NCBI RefSeq assembly: GCF_016802725.1
Contig: NC_052669.1
Span: 23,713,770 to 23,777,769, forward strand
Reading direction: 5' to 3'
DNA from: Solenopsis invicta
Taxonomy: Eukaryota > Arthropoda > Insecta > Hymenoptera > Formicidae
Length of the DNA: 64,000 nucleotides
The notes below the pieces were generated by a model. The model was not told the origin of the DNA and ran no database searches. It worked only from the letters and a program-made list of their open reading frames with translations. The translations under genes were made by a program, and so were the position numbers. Shown here in pieces: positions 37,701 to 47,010 of this stretch. Position 1 is the first letter of the stretch; every line of letters begins with the position of its first letter.

Positions 37701-40469
37701 CGCCGTATCTCAATCTTCGATTAGAGAGATAAAATTGTGCGATTTAAGGAAGAAATACTTCTCTCGTTTTAATTGTTTTATCCGTGAGATGCATAAATGT
37801 CGCGCTTGTGTGTTCCTCGGTTCGCAAGACCCCGAAATAGATGCGATCGCGATGGCTCCTCGTAGCGCGAGTAACGTTAGCGTGCGCCGGCATATTATCA
37901 TGGCAATTAAATGGAGAATTGCGAATTGCGCTGATTTGAATATACTCGTTAGCGCGATGCACCACGCCGCCGAAGGCTCGAAGAGAGACGGCGCGTTCGT
38001 GCGTGAAAACGCCAACTGACCTATGGCATTATTCGCTTACCTCTCACCCCGGTAGTGTGCATCGTGTTGTACATAAGCGATGGTAATACGAAGTTTTATC
38101 TAAAGACCTACATAATTTATAATTTTACGGTAATTATATGCGTGATAGACGTGGCGAGGCGAACAGCCCGGCCACGAGGGCTCACGCGCGTGGTTAATGA
38201 ATTATTAATTTGCGCCCCGACTTTTTTTTTAATAGCGATTTTGTGCTCCTCCGAAACTCGAATGTGCATCAATCAACACGATGACCTTAACACCTCGCTC
38301 TGATCCTCGTGACAGAGACTAGTAGCACGTACGCTACAGTGATAATATTTTTAATTCTCGATTGCAAACACGTACGTGCGCATTTTTTCAATCGAGACTT
38401 TGTTGCGAAATATTAATTAGAAGAAAAAGTAATATTTGAAATTCAGCCTCATTCCATAGAGGATTTTTAAAGGTAGCGAACGTGTTAATTTATATTGTGC
38501 ACTCTACGTTGCCAAGATGGGTTTCTATATTATTTATCAGGCCAATCGATAACCGATTCTCGTAAGAATATGTTATATCGTTTTTTCCTTCTGTATTAAT
38601 TGGCTATATTAATTATGGCCGAGGAGTTTCCCCTTTCGTCGAATTAATCCGTCGGGAATGAAAAAACCGATTCGATTAGTTACACAATAAAAACTGGGAG
38701 ACCAATGTATACATATGTAAGCTTTTATATTTTGTAAGAGTAATTTCTACGTTGTATCATGGAGTTAAGTAGCGATCTACGATGTATGTAATAATGCAAC
38801 ATTTTATTTTTAGAACAATTGCAATCATCAATTTTAATAATAGTTAAGAATCTCCCACGCTTGTTTATCATCTCGGCTAATGCTAATCTCATTTGTATGC
38901 AGGAACAGGCTCACGATGCCAAACAACAGATCGCCACGAGTCCCGAGGACACGGAGGATATGCCCGCGGGGCAGCAGGGCCCCCAGGTGCCACGGCGGCG
39001 GGGTGGAATCTCGGCGGAGCCGGTCTCCGAGGAGGATGCTACCAGCTACGTCAAAAAGGTCGTACCTAAAGACTACAAAACCATGGCTGCTCTGAGCAAG
39101 GCCATCGCCAAGAACGTGCTGTTCGCACATCTGGACGAGAACGAGCGCTCCGACATATTTGACGCGATGTTCCCCGTGACCTTTCTACCCGGCGAGGCGA
39201 TCATTCGTCAAGGTGTGCGATCGCTGATCGTGCGTGCCGTCTTCCATCATGTTGATTTGTCGTTAATTCATGACTATGTATTTTCCAAGGCGACGAGGGT
39301 GACAACTTCTACGTGATCGATCAAGGGGAAGTTGAAATATTCGTCAACGGCGAGCTGGCGACGACGATCGGCGAGGGTGGGAGCTTCGGCGAGCTCGCGT
39401 TAATCTACGGAACTCCACGCGCCGCTACTGTCAGAGCGAAGACCGACGTTAAGCTCTGGGGCATCGACAGGGATTCCTATCGCAGAATTCTCATGGGGTC
39501 CACTATAAGGAAAAGGAAAATGTATGAGGAGTTCTTATCCAGGGTTTCAATATTGGGTGAGTTTGCTTAAAATCTTTACTCCCTGGAGTATCACTATTCA
39601 ATTTTTCGCTGGTGTAAATCAATTCGAGTATCTTCTATCAGAATTTAGAGAATAATAAAATAATAGAACTCTTGTTACACTGTATACAAAGTTAAAATAA
39701 TTTTCATTTATAAGATTTATAAATATGTTAAATGGGCAGGGATTTAAAACAGAAAGAGTTATTAATGATATGTACGATGTACTTGGCAGAATCCTTGGAT
39801 AAATGGGAAAGACTCACAGTGGCAGATGCTCTGGAGCCGGTAGCGTTCGATGACGGTGAAACGATAGTCCGGCAGGGCGAACCGGGTGAAGATTTTTATA
39901 TAATCGTCGAAGGTACGGCGGTGGTTCTACAACAACGTTCGGAAGGCGACGAACCTGCGGAGGTCGGCCGTTTAGGACCATCGGATTACTTCGGTAATAT
40001 CAAAATGCGAAGTGATTGATAATGAATTTTCCTGATGAAAATTGATTGCAAAATTTAGAAGTTAGTATACATAATTATATTAGTAGTAAAATATTTTACG
40101 AAAAAACGTCGGAATTTACGATTTTCTCTAATAACTGAGATGATGATGTTAAAACTGCCTAATGCCAATTTAATTCCTTCATTAATTAATTATAAAACTC
40201 GTTAATTTGCTACGAAATTGTACATTGGGTAATCAATTTTGCAAGAAAAAAATTGAAACGACTCGCTTAATGATAAAAACTTTTTTTTTTAAATAGGAGA
40301 AATAGCACTACTGCTGGACAGGCCCCGAGCAGCAACCGTGGTGGCCAGGGGTCCGTTGAAGTGTGTGAAACTGGATCGGGCGCGGTTCGAGCGGGTCTTA
40401 GGTCCGTGCGCCGATATTCTGAAACGCAACATCACCCAGTATAACAGCTTCGTGTCCCTCTCCGTGTAA
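25447..40469 (+). CDS. Pka-R1: cAMP-dependent protein kinase type I regulatory subunit (spliced, 5 coding exons, complete)
   Basis: Joined exons 25447-25611, 38903-39212, 39290-39556, 39790-39993 and 40297-40469 give 1119 bp, 372 aa plus stop, close to the 375-381 aa usual for RI subunits. The product holds the PKA catalytic subunit inactive and releases it on binding cAMP. Residues 1-55 form the dimerisation/docking helices, with Cys14 and Cys35 at the spacing of the inter-chain disulfides of RI. Residues 86-91 (RRRGGI) are the pseudosubstrate inhibitor, with Gly at the phospho-acceptor position, which marks type I rather than type II. Two cyclic-nucleotide-binding domains follow. Their phosphate-binding cassettes are FGELALIYGTPRAA (Glu193/Arg202) and FGEIALLLDRPRAA (Glu317/Arg326), so both cAMP sites look intact. 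The C-terminus is the conserved YNSFVSLSV. Every intron is GT-AG and the phases join exactly. The start was chosen because the ATG in AATATGGCG opens directly into the D/D domain. Other first exons joined to exon 2 are possible in the 13.3 kb first intron. Confidence 0.97.
26775..27250. repeat. Dispersed repeat, copy 2 (interrupted by a palindrome)
   Basis: It is homologous to 14380-14705 on both sides of the palindromic insertion at 27036-27178. It lies within Pka-R1 intron 1. Confidence 0.65.
27036..27178. mobile_element. Palindromic MITE, about 143 bp
   Basis: The arms begin GCCACTTCAACC and end GGTTGAAGTGACC. ATTAATCTAATCCATTGGAA pairs with TTCCAATGGATTAATCGG and related bases, so nearly the whole element folds into one hairpin. 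The paralogous repeat at 14380-14705 lacks it, which shows that it is an insertion. The TTTA-like bases at the edges could be the target site. Confidence 0.75.
27692..27917. mobile_element. MITE-like TIR element
   Basis: It starts TTACACTAAAAAAAAAATTA and ends TTTATTTCTCAGTGTAA. Sub-terminal TACTAAATTTTATTAAAG and TTTATTAAAACTTAGTA are inverted copies. It lies inside Pka-R1 intron 1 and has no coding capacity. Confidence 0.6.
28460..28481. repeat. (CA)n microsatellite
   Basis: A short pure CA run follows an irregular ACATATACATACA stretch. Confidence 0.9.
29828..29880. repeat. (CT)n microsatellite
   Basis: CT repeats with a few T or G interruptions. The poly Leu/Ser frames here are compositional. 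Confidence 0.9.
30058..30470. mobile_element. MITE family 1, copy b, carrying a nested MITE
   Basis: The outer ends resemble the other family 1 copies: an A-rich start after CATTG, and AAGTTAACAATTTTTTTCTC at the right. The element is longer than its relatives (about 413 bp versus 160-230) because a second TIR element sits at 30184-30383. Confidence 0.6.
30184..30383. mobile_element. Nested MITE, 200 bp, with TACA duplication
   Basis: TACA at 30180-30183 and 30384-30387 flanks an element whose ends pair over about 40 bp. CTAAATTTTAATAAAT is present at the left and its inverse ATTTATTAAAATTTAG at the right. Copy a of the host element (near 17016-17030) reads straight through a single TACA-containing site. 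A TA duplication alone is the minimal reading. Confidence 0.65.
31695..31727. repeat. (GA)n microsatellite
   Basis: A near-pure GA run. Confidence 0.9.
32369..33096. mobile_element. hAT-like non-autonomous element, about 728 bp
   Basis: The left end CAGTGTTGCACTTAGATAAC and the right end, inverse of CAGTGTTTGCCCTTATATAA, are imperfect TIRs. Both carry an internal ATCTAGATAAAG block. CAGTGTTG-type termini fit the hAT superfamily. No transposase frame remains. The flanking 8 bp do not match, so a target duplication is not supported. A second palindrome lies inside at about 32769-32828. Confidence 0.55.
33184..33309. mobile_element. Short TIR element related to sequence at about 200-410
   Basis: The ends GTACGTTCAAGTAAATATTG and the inverse of CAATATTCAGTTAAACGTAT pair with mismatches. 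A GATTCAACAA...TTGCACAA block also occurs near 287-310, so this family has a second, more diverged copy at the left of the window. Confidence 0.45.
33883..33915. repeat. (CAG)n trinucleotide repeat
   Basis: CAG repeats with one TAG interruption, so the run is not an uninterrupted poly-Gln frame. Confidence 0.9.
34078..34140. repeat. (CGA)n trinucleotide repeat
   Basis: About ten CGA units are followed by CGACCG-type variants. Confidence 0.9.
34849..34883. repeat. (CT)n plus T-tract
   Basis: A CT run merges into a long T tract. Confidence 0.9.
35247..35405. mobile_element. MITE family 1, copy c
   Basis: It starts TACTGAGAAAAAAGCG and ends TTGTTTTCTCAGTGCG. Sub-terminal TTAACTTGACTAATTTTTTC and the inverse AAAAATTTAGTCAACTTAAC match well. 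It is the most compact copy (about 159 bp). Confidence 0.65.
36235..36267. repeat. (TAA)n microsatellite
   Basis: TAA/ATA units with one TGA interruption. Confidence 0.9.
36560..36665 (-). repeat. Possible tRNA-derived SINE fragment
   Basis: On the minus strand GGGTTCGAAC resembles a pol III B box. About 45 nt before it, AGTGGTGCAGAATTC resembles a degenerate A box. No cloverleaf can be folded by eye, so a functional tRNA is unlikely. This is a weak call on motif and spacing. Confidence 0.3.
36908..37080. mobile_element. MITE family 1, copy d
   Basis: It starts TACTGAGAAAAAAAATTAAC and ends CAACTTTTTTTCTTCGTATA. Both sub-termini carry the AACTTGATTAAATTTCTTCA block or its inverse. It lies in Pka-R1 intron 1. 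Confidence 0.6.
38903..39212 (+). CDS. Pka-R1: Pka-R1 coding exon 2 (linker, pseudosubstrate, start of CNB-A)
   Basis: Residues 56-158 plus the first base of codon 159. It carries RRRGGISAE and the conserved KDYKTMAALSKAIAKNVLF and ERSDIFDAMF blocks. The donor is CAAG|GTGTGC. The open frame upstream of 38903 is intronic. Confidence 0.96.
39290..39556 (+). CDS. Pka-R1: Pka-R1 coding exon 3 (CNB-A domain)
   Basis: It follows a 77 bp intron whose acceptor is CCAAG. It restores QGDEGDNFY across the junction and contains the FGELALIYGTPRAA cassette and KLWGIDRDSYRRILMGST. It ends in phase 1 at TTGG|GTGAGT. Confidence 0.96.
39790..39993 (+). CDS. Pka-R1: Pka-R1 coding exon 4 (CNB-B, first part)
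   Basis: It starts after TTGGCAG and encodes ESLDKWERLTVADALEP through RLGPSDYFG. The phase-1 donor is TTCG|GTAATA. The intron before it is 233 bp. Confidence 0.95.
40297..40469 (+). CDS. Pka-R1: Pka-R1 coding exon 5 (CNB-B, C-terminus, stop)
   Basis: The acceptor TTTAAATAG completes Gly316 and opens GEIALLLDRPRAATV. The exon ends QYNSFVSLSV with TAA at 40467-40469. The T-run before the acceptor is a good polypyrimidine tract. Confidence 0.96.
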
Positions 40470-41950
40470 ACGGACTCTATCTCTTCGCATTCTCCCTCCT
40501 TTCCCTTCCCCGATCCCGTCATCGCGATCAGCGCTGCCGATCATCCCCGACTTCATTTCCACCGAGGGCTACGTTATTTCGCCGTACCATAGTTAAATCT
40601 TTTTTTATTTGATTAATATTTATATATAAGTGATTTAATGTATTACGTCAGCTATCAATCAGATGTGTACACGCATACACAAAACACACATACAAAAAAC
40701 GTACAGACGGTATCGTTAGAGAGACGCTGTTAATATATTTACCGTAAGGCTATTTACGCACTGTGTAGCTCGCGACTCGATGCCGACGCGCACGCGAATT
40801 CATCGTTGACGTTGATCTCTTCCGCGTGATCTGTTCCTACTCGTGTGAGATTCTCACGTGCACGAGAAATAATTAATCCGTTAACGTCTGACCTCTTTCG
40901 AGAGGCTAAGAATCTAGATTTAAAAAAAGAAATTCACGTTTAAATCTAAAAAAAAACCCGCAAAGCGGAATACTAACAGTACCTGAGTTAAAGAACAGGT
41001 TCCAATTCGCGAGACAGTTCCTTCTCGCTTGTGGACGCTAACGGATTAATCCGGTTAATGGCACGTTGCGTACATCTCGAGTGCATTGTAGAGTTCTTCG
41101 ATCGAAATTGATACTTGTATCGTGATGTGATTTTTATAACCGCGTCCCACAAGGTCTACGTCGAAAACGCAAACACTATTAAGTGTTATTATACGAACTC
41201 GTAATCGAACCACGTTAAATTATTCGAAAGCCATTTTAAGGCTTCTGTTACGTCGGAAGCGAAAAAAAATTGCCTCCCGTTCTTGTTCGATGGAATAGAT
41301 CAATAGATTGATAGAATACATCGAAGTCTCTATGATTCTGTATCGATAATGTTAAATAGTTCAATTTATACATATTTTGAATTTTGAGTGGATCACGCAA
41401 AAATTAAATTTCCCAGCTTTTAATTTACTAATTGAAATTTTTAGTGAATTTCACAAATTTTTTCTGTCGAATAAGAGTAGTGATATATAAAAAAAAAACT
41501 TAGCTTCTTTCATTGCAAATCTATTATAAGTATTGTGCATATGAGTTTTCGCTTCTGATGTAATCCAATATAGCTGCAGTAACGAGCCAGAAGCCGTAAA
41601 TATTATCTAGCAGCGAGAAAGTGTTGAAAGTGAGACGTTTTCTCGTTTACTGTTATATACTTTAAATGTTCTATGTTGTCTCATGGATTGTTAAATTATT
41701 CAACATTTAAATTATTTTATCTATCGATTGTATGCAAATCGGTACTTATAGATATATTAGCAACGACAAACGTAAATATCGGTCGCGATTTGCATTGCAC
41801 TTGCGGACGTCGCGAAGCATCCGTCGACCGTGGTATTTATTATTAAGCGAAGCATCGTCGAGGCGAAGTCGAGGCAAAACGAGTCGCAATCTATGTCTCC
41901 TCTAAAAAGTGCGCTAGGTTTATAGTACGACAAGCGAGACAAAAAATGAG
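40470..41950 (+). other. Pka-R1 3' flank, probable 3' UTR
   Basis: About 1.5 kb with no credible coding frame, AT-rich with short A and T runs. The nearest stretches contain CA-rich sequence around 40670-40700. I could not fix the poly(A) site: there is no clear AATAAA soon after the stop, only an ATTAAA variant near 41403. The open frames here have no recognisable product. Confidence 0.5.
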
Positions 41951-41954
41951 GTAC

Positions 41955-43487
41955 AACGTCAGAAAATTAAATAATTTATTATGCACAACATCGTATTCGG
42001 ATCAAGTTATGGTACAATGAGTCATTTTCCCTTTCCGAATCCGTGTAATGCAGCTGGTGTATGTATGCACATTCCATGCGCGCGCGCGCGAGCGAATGTA
42101 CGTGCGTATACGAATGCGACAAAAATGGGGGAGGGTCTCGACCTGGAAAATCCAAACGAGAACAGGGTGACTCTAACATCAAAAGGAGCATCGTCGCATC
42201 GCGCGCGGCACATGAACACTTATTAAAATTAATTATAAGATCACTCGGTACACGACAAAAACCGACGATGATGCACCCGACTCGTCGCGCGAGGTACACA
42301 ACGAGGACTGCCCTCTCCTTGATCTTCAGTCTTCCGTCTTCGTCCCCAGACATCTTCGAAGTATGGTTCATCCACGAATAACGATGTTCCGAAAAATGAT
42401 CCTGCCATTTCTTCTTCTTTCCTTCGTTTACCGGGTTTCCTCGGGCTTGTCCAGGAAGTGACACTTATCGCGACTAGGAACGCTGTTTACCGTTGACCGA
42501 GAAGAGCGTATATCGAGTACAGGCGGCATGAACATATAGTCACCACTGTGTCCTCTCAAACCGCGACTTCGCTCGTGTTTCTGAATTCGTGAAACAAAAT
42601 CCTTCTGTTCGCGTTCTCTTTGGAACCACCCCTTTCTTCAAAGGGAAAGAATCTTGTGTTGATTCAGCTGGAGCAGCTACGAGTTGTTTTTTTTTTTCGT
42701 GTAGTAATACTTAAAGGAATACTTGGAAAATCGATCGAGCACCATGGCAGTGAAGCGTGCATGCGCATCACGCTACAAATGATTAAAAAGGAGAGAGCGG
42801 TCGTCTCATCGACGAATTGTCCCGAGTCAAGAATGAACGAAAGATGGGCTTTTTTTTATTATTGTGAAGATCGTAGATTGTACCGTCTGCGTTGTGAATA
42901 TGATCCTCGACGTTTATAACGAGTTTTCTCATCTAACTTTTTTTTTATTTTTTTTTTTTTTAGTGAGGTAGCGTCGAATGAATGGAAACGATCATCCGTC
43001 CCGACTTTTTGTACAATTTCCAGGAGTCCCCGGCGAAAGATCCACGTATACGTCCTCTTGTAATTATGTACAATTGTGCGCGGAAGGACCGAACGAGGGA
43101 GCATATATGTACAATCACAGTCGAAGCTGTAGTTGAAGTCCCATGCTTTCGATTTTGTGTCCGACGGTGATGAAATTGCCGTGGGACGATGATCTGAAGA
43201 TCGTTTGCGAGAGGTAGAGCCAGCACACACAGGACTTCCAAGAGCGAGGGAAATTTACAGAAACATGCGTAATCCCAGTGGAATTTGAATAAATATCTAA
43301 ATTGCATATATGCATATGAGTCACTTATGCCGGAAACATATGCATATACACGTAATATGACACACGTGAGATGCATGTACGCGTGTATGTATGCTTGTGG
43401 GGGTGTTGTGTGTGTGTGGCCCTTCTTTTTCGCGTGTTAAAATCTTCCGCCACAAGGGGTAAAGGTAGGACAATAGAGCGTTGCCTT
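41955..43487 (-). other. LENG8: Probable LENG8 3' UTR
   Basis: The 1.5 kb downstream of the LENG8 stop contains long T or A tracts (42930-42960 and 42690 area), GT-rich microsatellite near 43400-43420 and an AATAAA on the minus strand at 41980-41975. The 161-codon minus frame at 42464-41979 has no recognisable domain, so I treat it as untranslated. The exact transcript end is inferred only from the poly(A) signal. Confidence 0.45.
41975..41980 (-). promoter_or_regulatory. Candidate polyadenylation signal AATAAA for LENG8
   Basis: AATAAA on the minus strand is followed within about 30 nt by a GU/U-rich stretch. It would give a 3' UTR of roughly 1.5 kb. It is unique in position but not in sequence, since a similar TTATTATTAAGC context occurs about 150 bp further downstream. 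Confidence 0.4.
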
Positions 43488-43650
43488 CTACCAACCACCT
43501 AGATTATTACTGCTTGCCTTGCAGTCGATTTGCTGTCGAGCGAGATCAGCGTAAACCAAGCCGAACTCGCTGACAAATTCATAAAACTTGTCCAAAGAAT
43601 CAAAGGCCAATTCCGCTACGACGAAATGAACCGCCAAATTTTGCCGGTAG
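43488..43650 (-). CDS. LENG8: LENG8 coding exon 6 (C-terminus, stop)
   Basis: It encodes YRQNLAVHFVVAELAFDS to the terminal SSNNLGGW, with TAG at 43490-43488. The AELAFDS and IDCKAS motifs match the end of vertebrate LENG8. Confidence 0.94.
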
Positions 43651-46600
43651 CTAAACAGCACAAGAAATGCAAACGTTAGATAAGGCCGCATATGGTAGTA
43701 GAATACATAAAACAGAAAAAAAAACAATTAAATATGCAAGTAACTTTCGGCTACGACGTCCTGTAACAGAAATCTGCAATTATAGTTTATGTGGTCCATG
43801 TTTCTTCGTAGGTATCATTTGTTGAAACATGGCGCTGGAATTGGATTAGACATTTAGAGAAATCAATGTTAAATTAACTTGACGAAAGTATATCGATTAA
43901 GTTTCGATATACTTTTTAATTACTATGATAAATTATAATTTAGGAAAAAATTTCCTTTCAGAAAGCGCAAATGCAACAATCGAAAAAAACGTATATTTGC
44001 ATTTACCGATAAAAACGAGCTGTTCTCCAAATTTTCTGAAAACTGCTGTTTATAAAATCAGTTAAGAGATTGTACACTTTCTATTGCATTATTTTAATGT
44101 GTGACAATATAATAGCATATATTGCGATTTTATTGGCAATTATTATGTAACACTGAATTCAATCTGAGAGCAAAATTAAAATAATTAATTAAAATTAGTA
44201 CAAATTATTTTTATCGACATAAAAAGTGTACAATTCCTTAATGAAAAATACGATTTAAAAAATGATTAGATTTAAACACATATCTATATAATAGTAATAC
44301 TAATAGTAATAAGGTTTAATACGTACGACTTTATCATGAATTTCAATGCCTTCTTTCGCTCTCTCGCGACAAACCAATTCATCAAAAAGGCGGACATATG
44401 CGGTGCCGTCCTATACAGTGTGAAAAAAGTATGGAAGTTACCCAACCACCAAGCCGATCGTACTTTCAACGCGTGTTTTATGGACTCGTCGTTTTTATCC
44501 ACCATCGTAAGTGCCGCTAAAATTGTCGTTAAATCTGAAATCAAAAATATTACAGAATAATCTAATAATGTAATTTCGAGAAATATTGATTTTCTGTGTT
44601 ATTAATTCTGTTGTAGCAACCTTGAGTATTTTTTGTGAAGATGTAATAGAGAATCCGATACGCGATAAATTCGCATCGGTTTTCACCACCGACATCCTGA
44701 TACAGCATTTTTAGTTGTGTCTGACACTGATTGAATTCCTCGTGATCACCACGTTCTATAGCTACACGGGCGTGGGTTTCATACACGAGAACTGTAAACG
44801 CGTCCCTGATACCTTGCACGGTAAGATCTTGCCGGATGGATTTCAATTGGTCACAAGCATATCTGTAGTCCTGCTCGGCTAGCCAACGTTTCTTGACATG
44901 GGCCAAAGAATTTTGAAGTACACTTACCGGTCGAACTGCAGAAGGAGCAGGAGCCTGCAACATATTACATAATTTTGTCAAAAAATTAATGGCATAATTA
45001 ATTTTATCTAAATTTTTCAATAAAATACTTCACGTTTTATTAATTGCATATGAAATAGTACAAATGATTTTGAACATCCACGTACCGATGTCAGACGCAA
45101 ATAGGGCTTCTCTAGATCCTTGCACGTACCGACGATGTGGAGGCCAGTAAAGTCGAAATCCGTGTTTGGATCATCTCTAACAACGACGCTGCTGACGACC
45201 GTCCTGGAAATGCCACCGTTGAATCTAGCCGCGCGCTGCTGCAGCTTCTCCTTGGTTCCTAGCTCGTCCGTGTTGCCTGTAGCTAAACCAAACTCGGAAT
45301 AGAAATGTGATTTAGCCTGTTTAGTCTTCTTGGACTTCTTGTTGTGATTCGCCTTGTTGCGCGCAGACTTTTTCACTTTGGGCGCCTTGTAATCGTGTTC
45401 CCGATCGCTAATGTTCGACGACGAGGATGTGCTGCGCCTGTTGCTGTACCTGCGCGACGGCGGGCTACGTGTGCGCGAACGCGTAGACCTTGACCTCGAG
45501 CGTGACCGCGACCGCGACCGCGAACGGGATCGCGACCTCGATTTGGATCTTGATCTTGACCTCGATCTAGACCTCGACCTCGACCTCGTCCTCGACCGCC
45601 TGCTGTGTGTCACAGAGAGACGCGCGCCAAGCCGAGCCCCAAGCGAACTGGAGAGGCCGGGCTTGCGCAGGCCTCCCTGTGCATTAACCAGTGGGCTCGC
45701 CAGAGGATTCGCCAGCTTTAACGCCGGCTTCGAAGGCTTGATCGTCATGGTCATACGTTCGCTGTGGATGCTGGGCAGAGGCTCCTTATCCCAGTCCTTC
45801 ACCCAAAGCGAGCCATCGTTCGCGGCGCGTGTGATCTTGCCCTTCAGTATGATTTCGACCTGATCCTTATCGACCGCCGTCTTACACTTCTCGTAGCATC
45901 GGTTCACGTAATTCTTCAGACTGTCAGGCCAGTCTCCAACCGGACTGTGAGCGATAGAAGGAACAGTGTTAACATTGGAAATCGCGTTGCTAGCAGTCGT
46001 GGTAACCGGCGCGACAGGAGTAGGAGGCTCCTCGCTTGGTGGCGGCGGAGCCGCCACTTCGCATTGTGCGGGTGGTAGCGGTGGTAATTCCGCAGGTTTT
46101 GTATTAGGACCGTTAGGCATGAAGGGACCGGTTGTTGAAACGTTTCCCTGAAAGCTATTGTTGAATTGAGCTGCTAAATTTTTGTTCCGCTTACGTTTTT
46201 TCTTCGCGGCGCCGCTATTGCCGGACGGCCCGGTGTATCCAAGACCTGTTTTTTTATTTGGTAAATTAAAGCGGATTGTCTGACCGTTATACTCTGTAAT
46301 AAAGAAATAATATTTACTTTAAAGCTGTACATTCAAACTATACACTAAAGAGATGGATGAAGTACACCTGACAATAATAATAAATATTTACAAGTATGAT
46401 AATGTAAACAAACTTTCAAAACAAAAAAGAATGCTGAACATTGGTAGAACATTCTTAAATTTATTACTTATAGGTTTATATTTATTTCTTTACATATATG
46501 TTTATTTCAAAGCATTTTCTTTTGAGAAAACACAATCCTGGTTATTTTTAGTACCAAAAAATTAACAAATTTTATATACATATAAAGGGCTGAAACAACA

Positions 46601-46930
46601 TAATTTTTAATAATGTGATCAAATTTTGTTCTACTGTAACTGCAACTTCACCCATCTCTATCATAAAAAAATAATAAATAAAAGCAATACTTACGAGAAT
46701 CATTATGCATGCCGTTCCAGTTACCATAAGGAAATGAATTGTACATCATTCCTGAATAAGTCATCTGCTGTTGCTGAATATGATTGTTATGTTGTTGAGC
46801 CGGTGGAACCGATGGTGGTGGACCGGGTGGCAACGGTGGAAGATCAGATTCATCCTCTAGAGGCATTGGAGTACCGGGTATAGGAGGTTGTTGATGTAAC
46901 TGCTGCTTATTCTGATTGTTTCCCTGCTGT

Positions 46931-46971
<41 letters not shown>

Positions 46972-46972
46972 C

Positions 46973-47010
<38 letters not shown>

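Larger units (their letters stand above)
25612..38902 (+). other. Pka-R1: Pka-R1 intron 1 (13,291 bp)
   Basis: The donor is GTACGT at 25612 and the acceptor TTTGTATGCAG ends at 38902. The intron separates the D/D domain from the inhibitor and cAMP-binding domains. It holds many short TIR elements (27036, 27692, 30058, 32369, 33184, 35247, 36908), a SINE-like stretch near 36570-36660, several microsatellites and a GC/trinucleotide-rich island at 33.6-34.25 kb. None of the open frames inside it resembles a known protein. Its size leaves room for alternative promoters. Confidence 0.9.

Noticed and set aside
38819..38902. N-terminal extension of Pka-R1 exon 2 (frame starting MQSSILII)
   Set aside because: It is intron sequence ending in a clear TTTGTATGCAG acceptor. 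Exon 1 supplies the conserved docking domain in phase.
41979..42464. 161-codon minus-strand frame downstream of LENG8
   Set aside because: It sits in the likely LENG8 3' UTR, ends at the poly(A) signal region and has no domain.
45411..45863. Asp/Leu/Arg-repeat plus-strand frame
   Set aside because: It is the complement of the LENG8 RS repeat.
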